A stretch of DNA of 64,000 nt from Didemnitutus sp047777955 (GTDB lineage Bacteria > Verrucomicrobiota > Verrucomicrobiia > Opitutales > Opitutaceae), in assembly GCF_047777955.1 (NCBI RefSeq), contig NZ_CP180537.1, positions 806,001 to 870,000 of the forward strand, in the 5' to 3' direction. Below the pieces are notes generated by a model. It was given only the letters and a program-made list of their open reading frames with translations, was not told the origin of the DNA and did no database searches. Positions 26,528 to 34,446 of the stretch are shown piece by piece. Every line of letters begins with the position of its first letter. The first letter of the stretch is position 1. The position numbers and the translations under genes are program-made.

Positions 26528-28543
26528 TCAGCGGGAGGATTGCTTCTTCGGGTCCGGCAGCGGCTGGCCGATGGCGTTGCGGATCGGGTCGCGCTCCTTC
26601 GGCGACAGCTTGTCGATCTGCTGGAGGGCGGGGGCGTTGTCGGCCGCGGTGTTGGCGAGGACGGTGGGGCGGAGGAAGAACACGAGGTCGGTGCGCGTGT
26701 CCTCGCGCGAGCGGGTGCCGAGCAGGTCGCCGAGGATCGGGATGGGGCCGAGGCGCGACGTGCTCTTGGACTTGGAGGTGCGCTGGAGGCCGCCGAGGAC
26801 GATGGTCTCGCCGCTGCGGGCGCTGACGAAGTTGGAGGTGCTGCGCCGGCCGATGCGGGGCTGCGGGTTGCCGTCGATGGTGATGTCGCCGAGAATGTCG
26901 TTCACCTCCTGCGTGACCTCGAGCTGGACGGAGCCGTCGTTGCCGATGAGCGGCTTCACCTTGAGCGAGATGCCGATGTCCTTGGACGAAACGGTGGAGC
27001 GGTAGCCCGTGCCGGTGGTGGTGCCGGTGGTGGTGGAGTCGTTGAGGTAGCTGCTGATGACCGGGCGCTGCTCGCCGACGAAGATGGTGGCCTCCTTGTT
27101 GTGCGTCGTCATGATGTTCGGCACGGAGAGGATGGTGGCGTTGCTCTTGCGCGGGGTGGTGGTGAGGCCGATCTCGGCGGCGAGGTCGAGGTCGCCGGTC
27201 GCCTGGCGGGTCGCGGTGACGTTGGTGGCGGTGCCGCCGGCGAAGGTGGCCTGGCCGCCGACGAGCTTGTCGCCCTCGACCTTCAAGCCCAGCGCGCTGA
27301 TGCCGGAGCTGGCGTTGTCGGTGAGGGTGACCTCGGCGATGACGACCTCGATGCGCACCTGGGCGAGCAGGATGTCGAGCTTGTTGACGAGGTCGTTGAT
27401 GAGGCGGATGTCGTCGACGGTGCCGGAGACGACGATGGAGTTGCTGCGCTCGTCGGCGAAGATCGTCAGCAGCGTGCTGAACTGGTTGGACGGCTCGGCG
27501 CCGAGGGTGAGGCCGGCGGGGACGACGGCGATGGGCGCCGGAGCGGCGCCGGGGGCGGCGGGCGCGGTGGCGGTGACGGCCATGGTGTTGGGGCGGCCCG
27601 ATTCCTGCGCCTTGGCGGCGTTGTTCTGGCCGGCGACGAGCTGGGAGAGGATTTGCGCGACGTCCTTGGAGGCGGCGTGCTTGAGGTAGATGACCTCGTT
27701 GCGGGTGTTCGGGTCGGACTTGACGTCGAGTTTGCCGATGAGGTCGTCGAAGAACGCGATCTGGCGCGGGTCGGAGATGACGACGATTTGGTTGGTGCGG
27801 TCGTCGGCGTTGTAGGAGGTCGCGGTGCCGAGCTGGGCCTGGAGCGCGCCGGAGAGGATGGTGCGCATCTTGTTCACCACGTCGGAGGCCTTGGCGAAGT
27901 GCAGGGTGTAGAACTTCGGGGTGATGCCGCCGAGCGCGGGCTGGTCGAGGCGGTTGAGGAGCGTCTCGATGCGCTGGAGGTTGGTGAGCGAGTCGGTGAC
28001 GAGCGCGGCGTTGGCCTTCTCGAAGATGACGGGCGGGCTGCCGGTGTTGGGCGAGAGCAGGCCGGCGACCTGGGGCATGAACTCGGCGACGCGGAGGAAG
28101 TTCAGCTGGAAAACCTTGCTGACGATGCGGCCGCTGGGCGGCAGCGCGAGGGTGGAGCCGTCGATCAGCTCCGGCGCCTCGGACTTGGCGAGGTTGAGCG
28201 CGGTGACCTTGATGAAGTGGTCGCCCATCGGCGTGAGGGCGACGCCGTTGAGGTTGAGCAGCGTCTCGAGGGCGCGCATGGCCTCCTCGCGCGTGACGCT
28301 CTCCTTGAAGCGCACCGTGATCGTCGCGGCCGGGAGCGCCTGCGGACGCAAGACGGTCTTGCCGGTGAAGCGCTCGACGAGCGCGAGCACCTGGTCGATG
28401 CTCTCCTCGCGGAGGTCGAGCGGCCCGACGGCGTCGGAGGGCATGGTCGAGGCGGGAGCCGGCGGAGTTTGCGCGGGGAGCGGCGGGAGCAGGGTGGCCA
28501 GCGTGAGGGCGCAAACGGCGAGGCGAGGGAAAGGGAGCTTCAT
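26528..28543 (-). CDS. gspD: Type II secretion outer-membrane secretin GspD
   Basis: 671 residues. The signal peptide ends PPLPAQTPP. N0 and N1-N3 ring domains follow (DQVLALVERFTGKTVLRP, VVISDPRQIAFFDDLIGKLD, SIVVSGTVDDIRLINDLVNKLD). The secretin domain has VRIEVVIAEVTLTDN, FVGEQRPVISS and the closing pattern GETIVLGGLQRTSKS to GPIPILGDLLGTRSREDTRTDLVFFLRPTVL. It forms the outer-membrane gate. First gene of the - strand half (D-E-F). No pilotin-type lipoprotein is adjacent. Confidence 0.96.
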   Translation of the reverse strand: MKLPFPRLAVCALTLATLLPPLPAQTPPAPASTMPSDAVGPLDLREESIDQVLALVERFTGKTVLRPQALPAATITVRFKESVTREEAMRALETLLNLNGVALTPMGDHFIKVTALNLAKSEAPELIDGSTLALPPSGRIVSKVFQLNFLRVAEFMPQVAGLLSPNTGSPPVIFEKANAALVTDSLTNLQRIETLLNRLDQPALGGITPKFYTLHFAKASDVVNKMRTILSGALQAQLGTATSYNADDRTNQIVVISDPRQIAFFDDLIGKLDVKSDPNTRNEVIYLKHAASKDVAQILSQLVAGQNNAAKAQESGRPNTMAVTATAPAAPGAAPAPIAVVPAGLTLGAEPSNQFSTLLTIFADERSNSIVVSGTVDDIRLINDLVNKLDILLAQVRIEVVIAEVTLTDNASSGISALGLKVEGDKLVGGQATFAGGTATNVTATRQATGDLDLAAEIGLTTTPRKSNATILSVPNIMTTHNKEATIFVGEQRPVISSYLNDSTTTGTTTGTGYRSTVSSKDIGISLKVKPLIGNDGSVQLEVTQEVNDILGDITIDGNPQPRIGRRSTSNFVSARSGETIVLGGLQRTSKSKSTSRLGPIPILGDLLGTRSREDTRTDLVFFLRPTVLANTAADNAPALQQIDKLSPKERDPIRNAIGQPLPDPKKQSSR

Positions 28544-28847
28544 GCAGGAAGGCCGGGGCAGTGGGATTAACGCTGTTTGACGTGGCCCGCGTCGAAAAGT
28601 TGCAGATGGCTAGTTGAAACTCCCGCCGGGGCGATGGCAAGTGCCGCGTCCGTCCCAAAAAAGCGCCCGCTCGTCCCCCCGCGACGACGCGAGCGGGAAC
28701 AACGGACGCTTGCGATGGACGAAAACCACGACAGCTTTGTCGCTGGGCCCGGCGACTCGCCGCACGAGTCATGCGACGGTAATGACCAAACCCAACACCC
28801 GTATGAAGCCGGCACGAGCCCGCCCCAGCGCGCTCAATGCCATCCTG
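28544..28847. other. Divergent intergenic region between gspD and the matrixin operon
   Basis: About 300 bp that should hold both promoters. I see a GC-rich imperfect hairpin around 28667-28695 (CCCGCTCG and CGAGCGGG arms) and a lower-GC segment toward 28790, but no convincing gene or promoter box. Confidence 0.4.
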
Positions 28848-29480
28848 ATGATCCCCATGCGCCCGCTCCGCTCCCTCCTCCTCTGCGCGACTCTGCTGAC
28901 TCTGGTCAGCCCGATGCGCGCCACGACCGTAATCCCACCCGATTTCTCCGATCTCGCGGCGAGCTCCGACTATGTCGTCCGCGGCAAGGTGAAGAGCCTG
29001 ACCAACGAGATCCGCCAGCAGGACGGCCGCGAGGTGCCGTTCACCCTCGTCGAGATCGAGGTGAGCGAGGTGATCGCCGGCACGCCGCCGGCGAAGGTCG
29101 TGCTCACGGCGCTGGGAGGCAGGACCTCCGACGACGGCGAGCTCGTGGTCGAGGGCGTGCCGCACTTCGTGGTCGGCGACGACAGCATCTATTTCGTGAA
29201 GGACAACGGCACGAGCTTCTACCCGCTCTACGGCGTGATGCACGGCCTCTATCCGATCAAGCGCGACAAGGCCACTGGCCGCGACTACGTCGCGCGCGCC
29301 AACGGCCTGCCGCTCTCCGCCACTGCGGAGGTCGCCCTGCCGCTGGCCGAGGGCAAGGAGGCGCAGCTGCTGCGCCGGCAGCTCAAGATTTCCGACGCGC
29401 TGAGCGTCGCCGAGTTCAAGCAGAGCATCCGCGACGCCCGCGCCGCCGCGAAGAACGGAGGGAAGAACAATGTCAAATAA
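28848..29480 (+). CDS. Secreted protein of unknown function upstream of the matrixin protease
   Basis: About 210 residues; ATG 28848 and ATG 28857 are both possible, followed by a signal peptide (SLLLCATLLTLVSPMRA). The mature part has a beta-rich domain with SDYVVRGKVKSLTNEI, FTLVEIEVSEVIAGTPPAKVVLTALGG and GVPHFVVGDDSIYFVKDN, then a charged C-terminus. The pattern, a barrel-like strand set with the phrase VxGKV, resembles domains next to secreted metalloproteases in Verrucomicrobia. It overlaps the matrixin start by 11 nt, so the two are coupled. It could be a chaperone or inhibitor of the protease; that is inference. Confidence 0.7.
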   Translation: MIPMRPLRSLLLCATLLTLVSPMRATTVIPPDFSDLAASSDYVVRGKVKSLTNEIRQQDGREVPFTLVEIEVSEVIAGTPPAKVVLTALGGRTSDDGELVVEGVPHFVVGDDSIYFVKDNGTSFYPLYGVMHGLYPIKRDKATGRDYVARANGLPLSATAEVALPLAEGKEAQLLRRQLKISDALSVAEFKQSIRDARAAAKNGGKNNVK

Positions 29481-30939
29481 GCTCCTCCTCCGCACCCTCC
29501 TCGCCGCCGGCGCCCTCGCCGCCGCGGTGCTGGCCCCGGCCTACGAGGTCATTCGCAACGGATCGGCGCGCGTCCTCTGGGCGAACGGCTCGATCCCGAT
29601 GCAGATCAAGCTCGGCACCACGCCCACGCTGCAGGACGGCACCAACTACAGCACCAGCGCCCAGGCGGCGATGGACGCCTGGAACGCCATCGTGCGCAAC
29701 GTCCAGTTCGCTCCCACCATCGCCGCGGCCGGCGCGGGAGGCGACCGCAACGGCGTCAACGAGCTCTTCTTCGCCAGCGACGTGTTCGGCACGGCGTTCG
29801 AGACCAACGTCCTCGCCGTCACGACCTCCTACCGCTCCTCGACGCCGTCGTCCGACGGCACCTACCGCCGCACCCAGTCGGACATCGTCTTCAACACGGC
29901 CTACACGTGGAATTCCTACCGCGGCGCACGCCAGTCGGGCGTCCTCGACCTCCGGCGCGTCGCGATCCACGAGCTCGGCCACGTGCTCGGCCTCGATCAC
30001 CCCGACGAATACGGCCAGACCGTCTCGGCGATCATGAGCAGCCACATCAGCGACATCGACGCCGCCACGCGCGACGACATGGACGGCGCCCAATACCTCT
30101 ACGCCGTGCCCGGCGTCACGACCGGCCCGGCCAACGACCTGTTCGCCAACGCCACCGCGGTCACGATTCCCGCCAGCAACACCGTTACGCTCACCGGCTC
30201 GAGCGTGAACGCCGGCAAGGAATCGGGCGAACCCAACCACGCCTCGGAAGCCGGCGGCGCCTCGATCTGGTGGAAGTGGACCGCCACCTACAACGGCTCG
30301 CTCGAGGTGAAGACCGCGGGCACGAGCTTCGACACGCTCCTCGCCGCCTACACCGGCACGGCCGTGAACGCGCTCACGCTGGTCGCCTCGAACGACGACG
30401 TCGAACCCGCGTCCCAGAGCTCCTCGCAGACCCGCAATCGCACCAGCATCATCACGCTGTCGGTCACGCAAGGCACCACCTACTACTTCGCGGTCGACGG
30501 CTGGGACGGCGAGTGGGGCAGCAACGTGAACCTCACCTTCACGTTCGCGCCGATCATCCCGGATTCCGCGCCCACGATCACGACGCAGCCGCTCAGCCAG
30601 TCCGTCACGGTCGGCGCGAACGTCGTGTTCAGCGTCGTCGCGACCGGCAAGCCCAACCCCACCTACCAGTGGAACAAGAACGGCAGTGCGATCGCCGGCG
30701 CCACGGGCACCACGCTCAGTCTGACCGGCGTGCAGACCTCGGATTCCGGCAACTACACCGTCACGGTCGCGAACAGCGTCGGCTCGGTCACGAGCAGCAC
30801 CGCCGCGCTCACCGTGAACGCCGTCTCGACGCCGTCAACCGGCGGCGGTGGTGGGGGCGGCGGCGGGGCGCCGAGCCACTGGTTCGTCGCCGCGCTCGCC
30901 CTCGCCGCGCTTGCACGCTGGCGCCAGCGCCGCCAATAA
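29470..30939 (+). CDS. Matrixin-type zinc metalloprotease with Ig-like domain and Gly-rich sorting tail
   Basis: 489 residues. Signal peptide first, then a matrixin/M10-like domain with the zinc site HELGHVLGLDH at about 166-176 and Met-turn region SAIMSSHIS. Then comes a beta-sandwich (IWWKWTATYNGSLEVKT, YYFAVDGWDGEWG) and an immunoglobulin I-set-like domain (PTITTQPLSQSVTVGANVVF to SDSGNYTVTVANSVGSV). The C-terminus is nine Gly, APSHWF, a hydrophobic run and RWRQRRQ. That is the tripartite layout of a GlyGly-CTERM-type signal, and the next gene is a rhombosortase. The protein is predicted to be exported, clipped and surface-attached or released. Confidence 0.9.
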   Translation: MSNKLLLRTLLAAGALAAAVLAPAYEVIRNGSARVLWANGSIPMQIKLGTTPTLQDGTNYSTSAQAAMDAWNAIVRNVQFAPTIAAAGAGGDRNGVNELFFASDVFGTAFETNVLAVTTSYRSSTPSSDGTYRRTQSDIVFNTAYTWNSYRGARQSGVLDLRRVAIHELGHVLGLDHPDEYGQTVSAIMSSHISDIDAATRDDMDGAQYLYAVPGVTTGPANDLFANATAVTIPASNTVTLTGSSVNAGKESGEPNHASEAGGASIWWKWTATYNGSLEVKTAGTSFDTLLAAYTGTAVNALTLVASNDDVEPASQSSSQTRNRTSIITLSVTQGTTYYFAVDGWDGEWGSNVNLTFTFAPIIPDSAPTITTQPLSQSVTVGANVVFSVVATGKPNPTYQWNKNGSAIAGATGTTLSLTGVQTSDSGNYTVTVANSVGSVTSSTAALTVNAVSTPSTGGGGGGGGGAPSHWFVAALALAALARWRQRRQ

Positions 30940-30946
30940 CGGCGGC

Positions 30947-31568
30947 ATGGCGCTGCCGAAACTCTCCCGCTTCGGGACGCCGCCGTGGTTCTACCCGGCG
31001 GCTTTTCTTGCGCCCTCGCCGTGCAGCTGGTGCCGGCCTGGCGGGAGGCGCTCATTTACGACCGCACGGCGCTGGCGCACGGCGAGTGGTGGCGGATCTG
31101 GACCGCGCAGATCGTCCACTTCGGCTGGCCGCACTTCCTCGCCGACGGCGGGTTGCTGCTGATCATCGGCTGGACGCTCGGCCGCGAGTTTCCCCGCGAC
31201 AGCGCGATCGGCCTGCTGGCGATGCCGCCGGTGATCTGCGCGGTGCTGTATTGGCTCGATCCGACGATGGCGCGCTACGCCGGGCTCAGCGCGGTGAACC
31301 TCGGCCTGCTGCTCCTGCTCGCGGCGCGCGGCTGGAAGGGCGACCTGCGCGACTGGTTCTGGCCGGCGATCGCCGTCATCTATGTCGTCGAGCTGGGCTA
31401 CGAGATCTGGAAGGGCGGCCACGGCGGCGGCTTCATCGCGTTCGACGATCCCGGCGTGAAGGTGGCCACCAGCGCGCACCTGGCGGCGGTCGGCTACGCC
31501 TTGGTCGCGTGGGGGTGGTGGCGTGGCGCCAACGGCGGCGGGCCGCGGGCCGGCCGGGCGTCACTTGA
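30947..31568 (+). CDS. Rhombosortase (rhomboid-family C-terminal sorting protease), two frameshifts
   Basis: Begins 7 nt after the matrixin gene at ATG 30947 (MALPKLSRFGTPPWF). One missing base near 31010 shifts into the main frame: six membrane helices with EWWRIWTAQIVHFGWPHFLAD, active-site-like YAGLSAVNLGLLLLL and a second His in ATSAHLAAVGYAL. A further missing base near 31510 brings in the stop at 31568. The length is 3n+1, fitting two lost bases. The rhomboid serine is read as Ser in GLSAVN and the partner as His in SAHLAA. Rhombosortases cleave Gly-rich C-terminal signals, and the neighbour carries one. Confidence 0.8.
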
Positions 31569-33543
31569 GCGGTCGGAACTGCACGCGCGGCTTCGGCGGG
31601 AGCGGGGCGGACTCGTCGAGGTAGAAGCCGGGGTGGGGCGGCTGGTTGTAGGCGACGTTCTGCCAGGCGATGCTGAGGCGGTATTGCGGGTCGTGCATCA
31701 GCGTGAGGAGGCGATGCTTCGTCGGAATCGTGGAGGTGTAGATGCGCAGCTCCTGGTTGTCGCGCGTGCGCCAGATGACCTCCTCGCGCCAGTCGCCCCA
31801 GAGGTCGACGCTGAGCGCGGGCGTGGATTTCGTGCCGTTGTTGGAGACGCACTCCGCGGCGACGAGCAGCGGGTCGAGGGAGTTGGTGTGCCAGTTCCAT
31901 TTCACGATGCGGTTGCCGTCGAGCAGCTCGTGCAGCAGGTCGCCGTCCCAGAGAATGCCGAAGTTGCACGGGAAGCCGCGCGGGCGGTGGGCGAGGAATT
32001 TCTCGCCGCGCAGCGTGTAGAGCCCGTCCATGCCGGCGCCGGCGGCCCAGACCTCGGCGCCGGGGAAGCGCGGGTCGATGTTGAAGGCGTTGCCGCGGCC
32101 GGGGCCTTCGCCCTTGTCGCCGCCCTCGGTCGCCGCCTTCACGGAGGGCACGGTGAGGATCGGGCGGCCGGTGCGGGCGTCGCGGACGTTGATGCCCTGC
32201 GCGTCGAAGCGTTCCTGGATGCTCATGACCTCGAGGCCGGGGTTGGCCGGGTCGAGGTCGCCGACGTGGATCGCGTCGCCGTGGCCCCAGCCGGTCGAGT
32301 AGAGCCCTTGGCCGTTGTCGTCGATCACACACGCGCCGTAGATGATCTCGTCGCGCCCGTCGCCGTCGACGTCGGCGACGGAGAGGTTGTGGTTGCCCTG
32401 GCCGCGGAACTTTTCGTTGCCGGGCGTGCCGTCGTCGGAGTCGAACACCCAGCGCCGGCTCAGCTTGCCGTCGCGCCAGTCCCACGCGGCGAGCACGGTG
32501 CGCGTGTAGTAGCCGCGGCACATGACGAGGCTCGGATGCGTGCCGTCGAGGTAGGCGACACAGGCGAGAAAACGATCGGAGCGGTTGCCGTAGGCGTCGC
32601 CCCAGACGGCTTTCAGCTGTTCGGGCGTGGGATTGTCGGTCTCGGGATGCCGGTGCGGCACGTAGGGCGCGGTGGCGAGCGCGGCGCCGGTGCGGCCGTC
32701 GAAGACGGTGAGGTATTCCGGGCCGCGCAGGATGCGGCCTTCGAGGCGGGCGACGAGACCGGCGGACGTGGCGCTGGCGCCGGTGTGATCGGTGGTCGGC
32801 GCGGTGCCGCCGGCGGGCTCGCGCCAGTCGGCGTTCGCGTCACCGATGGTCTTGCCCGTGCCGTCGACGGTGCCGTCGGCGGTCTTGCAGACGAACTCGG
32901 CGCGGCCGTCGCCGTCGAAGTCGTAGACGAGAAACTGGGTGTAGTGCGCGCCCTCGCGGATGTTTTTGCCGAGGTTGATCGTCCAGAGGAGTTTTCCGTC
33001 GAGCGTGTAGGCCTGGAAAATCGGCGTGTCGGTCGGGCCGGCTTGGGAGTTGTCGCGAGCGCGGCCGGCTTGGTGGAGGATGATCTCGTAGCGGCCGTCG
33101 CCGTCGAGGTCGCCGACGGAGGCGTCGTTCGGCGTGTAGCCGGCGGGGGTCTGGAGCTTGATCGCGTGGTAAGGCACGCGCGGCGCCCCGGCGGGCAGGG
33201 TGCAGCCGCGATCGGTCGCGGGATCGGCGATCTCGTGTCCGGCGACGACGGCGCGGACGGTGTAGGTCGTCGCGTGCGCGAGCGGCGCGTCGGCGTCGAC
33301 GAGCCACGTCGGGCCGGCGAGCGGGGCGGCGTTGAGCTTCGCGGTCGTCGCGTCGACGGTGCGGTAGACGTTGAACGCGACGTCGTCGGGATCGGACGCG
33401 AGCACGCGCCAGCTGACGAAGACCTTGCCGTCCGCCTCGGGCACCGCCACGACACCGCGATCGAGGCGCTCGACGATCGGCGCGGCGCGGGCGACGAGGA
33501 GCAGGACGGCGAGCAGGACGGGAAGGCGAAGCAGGGAGGGCAT
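31561..33543 (-). CDS. Rhamnogalacturonan lyase (polysaccharide lyase family 11)
   Basis: 660 residues, secreted (signal peptide LLRLPVLLAVLLLVARA). Cleaves the rhamnogalacturonan I backbone of pectin by beta-elimination. N-terminal Fn3-like domain (VPEADGKVFVSWRVLASDP, FNVYRT). An eight-bladed propeller follows with repeated calcium-type DxDGDGR loops (DLDGDGRYEIILHQAG, DFDGDGRAEFVCKTADG, DVDGDGRDEIIYGA). The ends NWHTNSLDPLLVAAE and STIPTKHRLLTLMHDPQYR are PL11 signatures. It points to plant polysaccharide use. Converges with the rhombosortase gene, overlapping 8 nt. Confidence 0.93.
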   Translation of the reverse strand: MPSLLRLPVLLAVLLLVARAAPIVERLDRGVVAVPEADGKVFVSWRVLASDPDDVAFNVYRTVDATTAKLNAAPLAGPTWLVDADAPLAHATTYTVRAVVAGHEIADPATDRGCTLPAGAPRVPYHAIKLQTPAGYTPNDASVGDLDGDGRYEIILHQAGRARDNSQAGPTDTPIFQAYTLDGKLLWTINLGKNIREGAHYTQFLVYDFDGDGRAEFVCKTADGTVDGTGKTIGDANADWREPAGGTAPTTDHTGASATSAGLVARLEGRILRGPEYLTVFDGRTGAALATAPYVPHRHPETDNPTPEQLKAVWGDAYGNRSDRFLACVAYLDGTHPSLVMCRGYYTRTVLAAWDWRDGKLSRRWVFDSDDGTPGNEKFRGQGNHNLSVADVDGDGRDEIIYGACVIDDNGQGLYSTGWGHGDAIHVGDLDPANPGLEVMSIQERFDAQGINVRDARTGRPILTVPSVKAATEGGDKGEGPGRGNAFNIDPRFPGAEVWAAGAGMDGLYTLRGEKFLAHRPRGFPCNFGILWDGDLLHELLDGNRIVKWNWHTNSLDPLLVAAECVSNNGTKSTPALSVDLWGDWREEVIWRTRDNQELRIYTSTIPTKHRLLTLMHDPQYRLSIAWQNVAYNQPPHPGFYLDESAPLPPKPRVQFRPLK

Positions 33544-33794
33544 GGCGGGGTGGCGAGGGAAGGCGCGTTGGGTCAGCGAGGGCCGGGAGGCCACGGATTG
33601 CCCGAGGGCGCGGATGGCGGCGCCGGAGCGTGGGCGGCAGCGCCGCGATCCGGACGATCTGGGCATTCGCGACAGGGTTTTCCTGCGGCAGGAGGTCGGG
33701 CAAAAACGCCGCGGACGCGAGCGCGCGCCGCGCGGACCGTCAAACCGCGGCGGCGCAGGCTTGCGGCGCGCGCGGGAAGCGCTGAAATGCCGCC

Positions 33795-34403
33795 ATGATC
33801 CGCCTGGCGCGCCGACGGAGCGTTTGGGGCCGACCCGCCGCGGTCGGGGCGCTGCTGGCGCTCGCGCCCTTGCCCGGGCGCGCAGGAGACGACTTGGCGA
33901 TGCGCTTGCGCGAGTTCCGCGCCGCTCCGGCCGGAGCCGTGGCGGAAAACCTGCACGGGGCGGCGGCATCGACGGCGCCCCGTGCGCGTCTATCGCCGCC
34001 GGAGCCGCGGCACGGCTATGCGGCGTGGGCCGCGGAGGTTTTCTCGACGGACGAGCTCGCCGACGCGCGCGTGAGCGCGCCGGAGGCGGTGGGCACGGGC
34101 GACGGCCTGACGAATCTGGAAAAATACGCGCTCGGGCTCGACCCCCATGTCGCCGCCACGCCAGAGGCGCTACCGGAGGGCGGTCAGCTCGATGAGCATT
34201 GGTTCCTCTGGTATCGCCGGCCGAGCGACACGGACGATGTCACCTATCGCGTCGAGGCCTCGACCGACGGTGTGAATTGGTCGAGCGCGGGCGTGACGCA
34301 GGAGCCGATCCTGGCCAACGACCTCGCGCAATCCTGGCAGGCGCACTACCAGGCGGCGGCGGGACAGATGGTTTTTCTCCGGCTGGTGGTGGCGCTGCGG
34401 TGA
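33795..34403 (+). CDS. Secreted protein of unknown function with a calcium-loop-like motif
   Basis: 202 residues. Possible signal peptide after the basic N-terminus. Contains YAAWAAEVFS and GTGDGLTNLEKYALGLDPHV, the short GDGLxNLxEYALGxDP element common at the C-terminal side of secreted Verrucomicrobia proteins. A final beta domain follows (YRVEASTDGVNWSSAGV, MVFLRLVVAL). In larger proteins this region is an accessory module; here it stands almost alone. Function unknown. Confidence 0.6.
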   Translation: MIRLARRRSVWGRPAAVGALLALAPLPGRAGDDLAMRLREFRAAPAGAVAENLHGAAASTAPRARLSPPEPRHGYAAWAAEVFSTDELADARVSAPEAVGTGDGLTNLEKYALGLDPHVAATPEALPEGGQLDEHWFLWYRRPSDTDDVTYRVEASTDGVNWSSAGVTQEPILANDLAQSWQAHYQAAAGQMVFLRLVVALR

Positions 34404-34446
34404 CGCGGTCCGGGGCGGCGAAGCAGAGGCGCTGCGCGCGGCGCGT

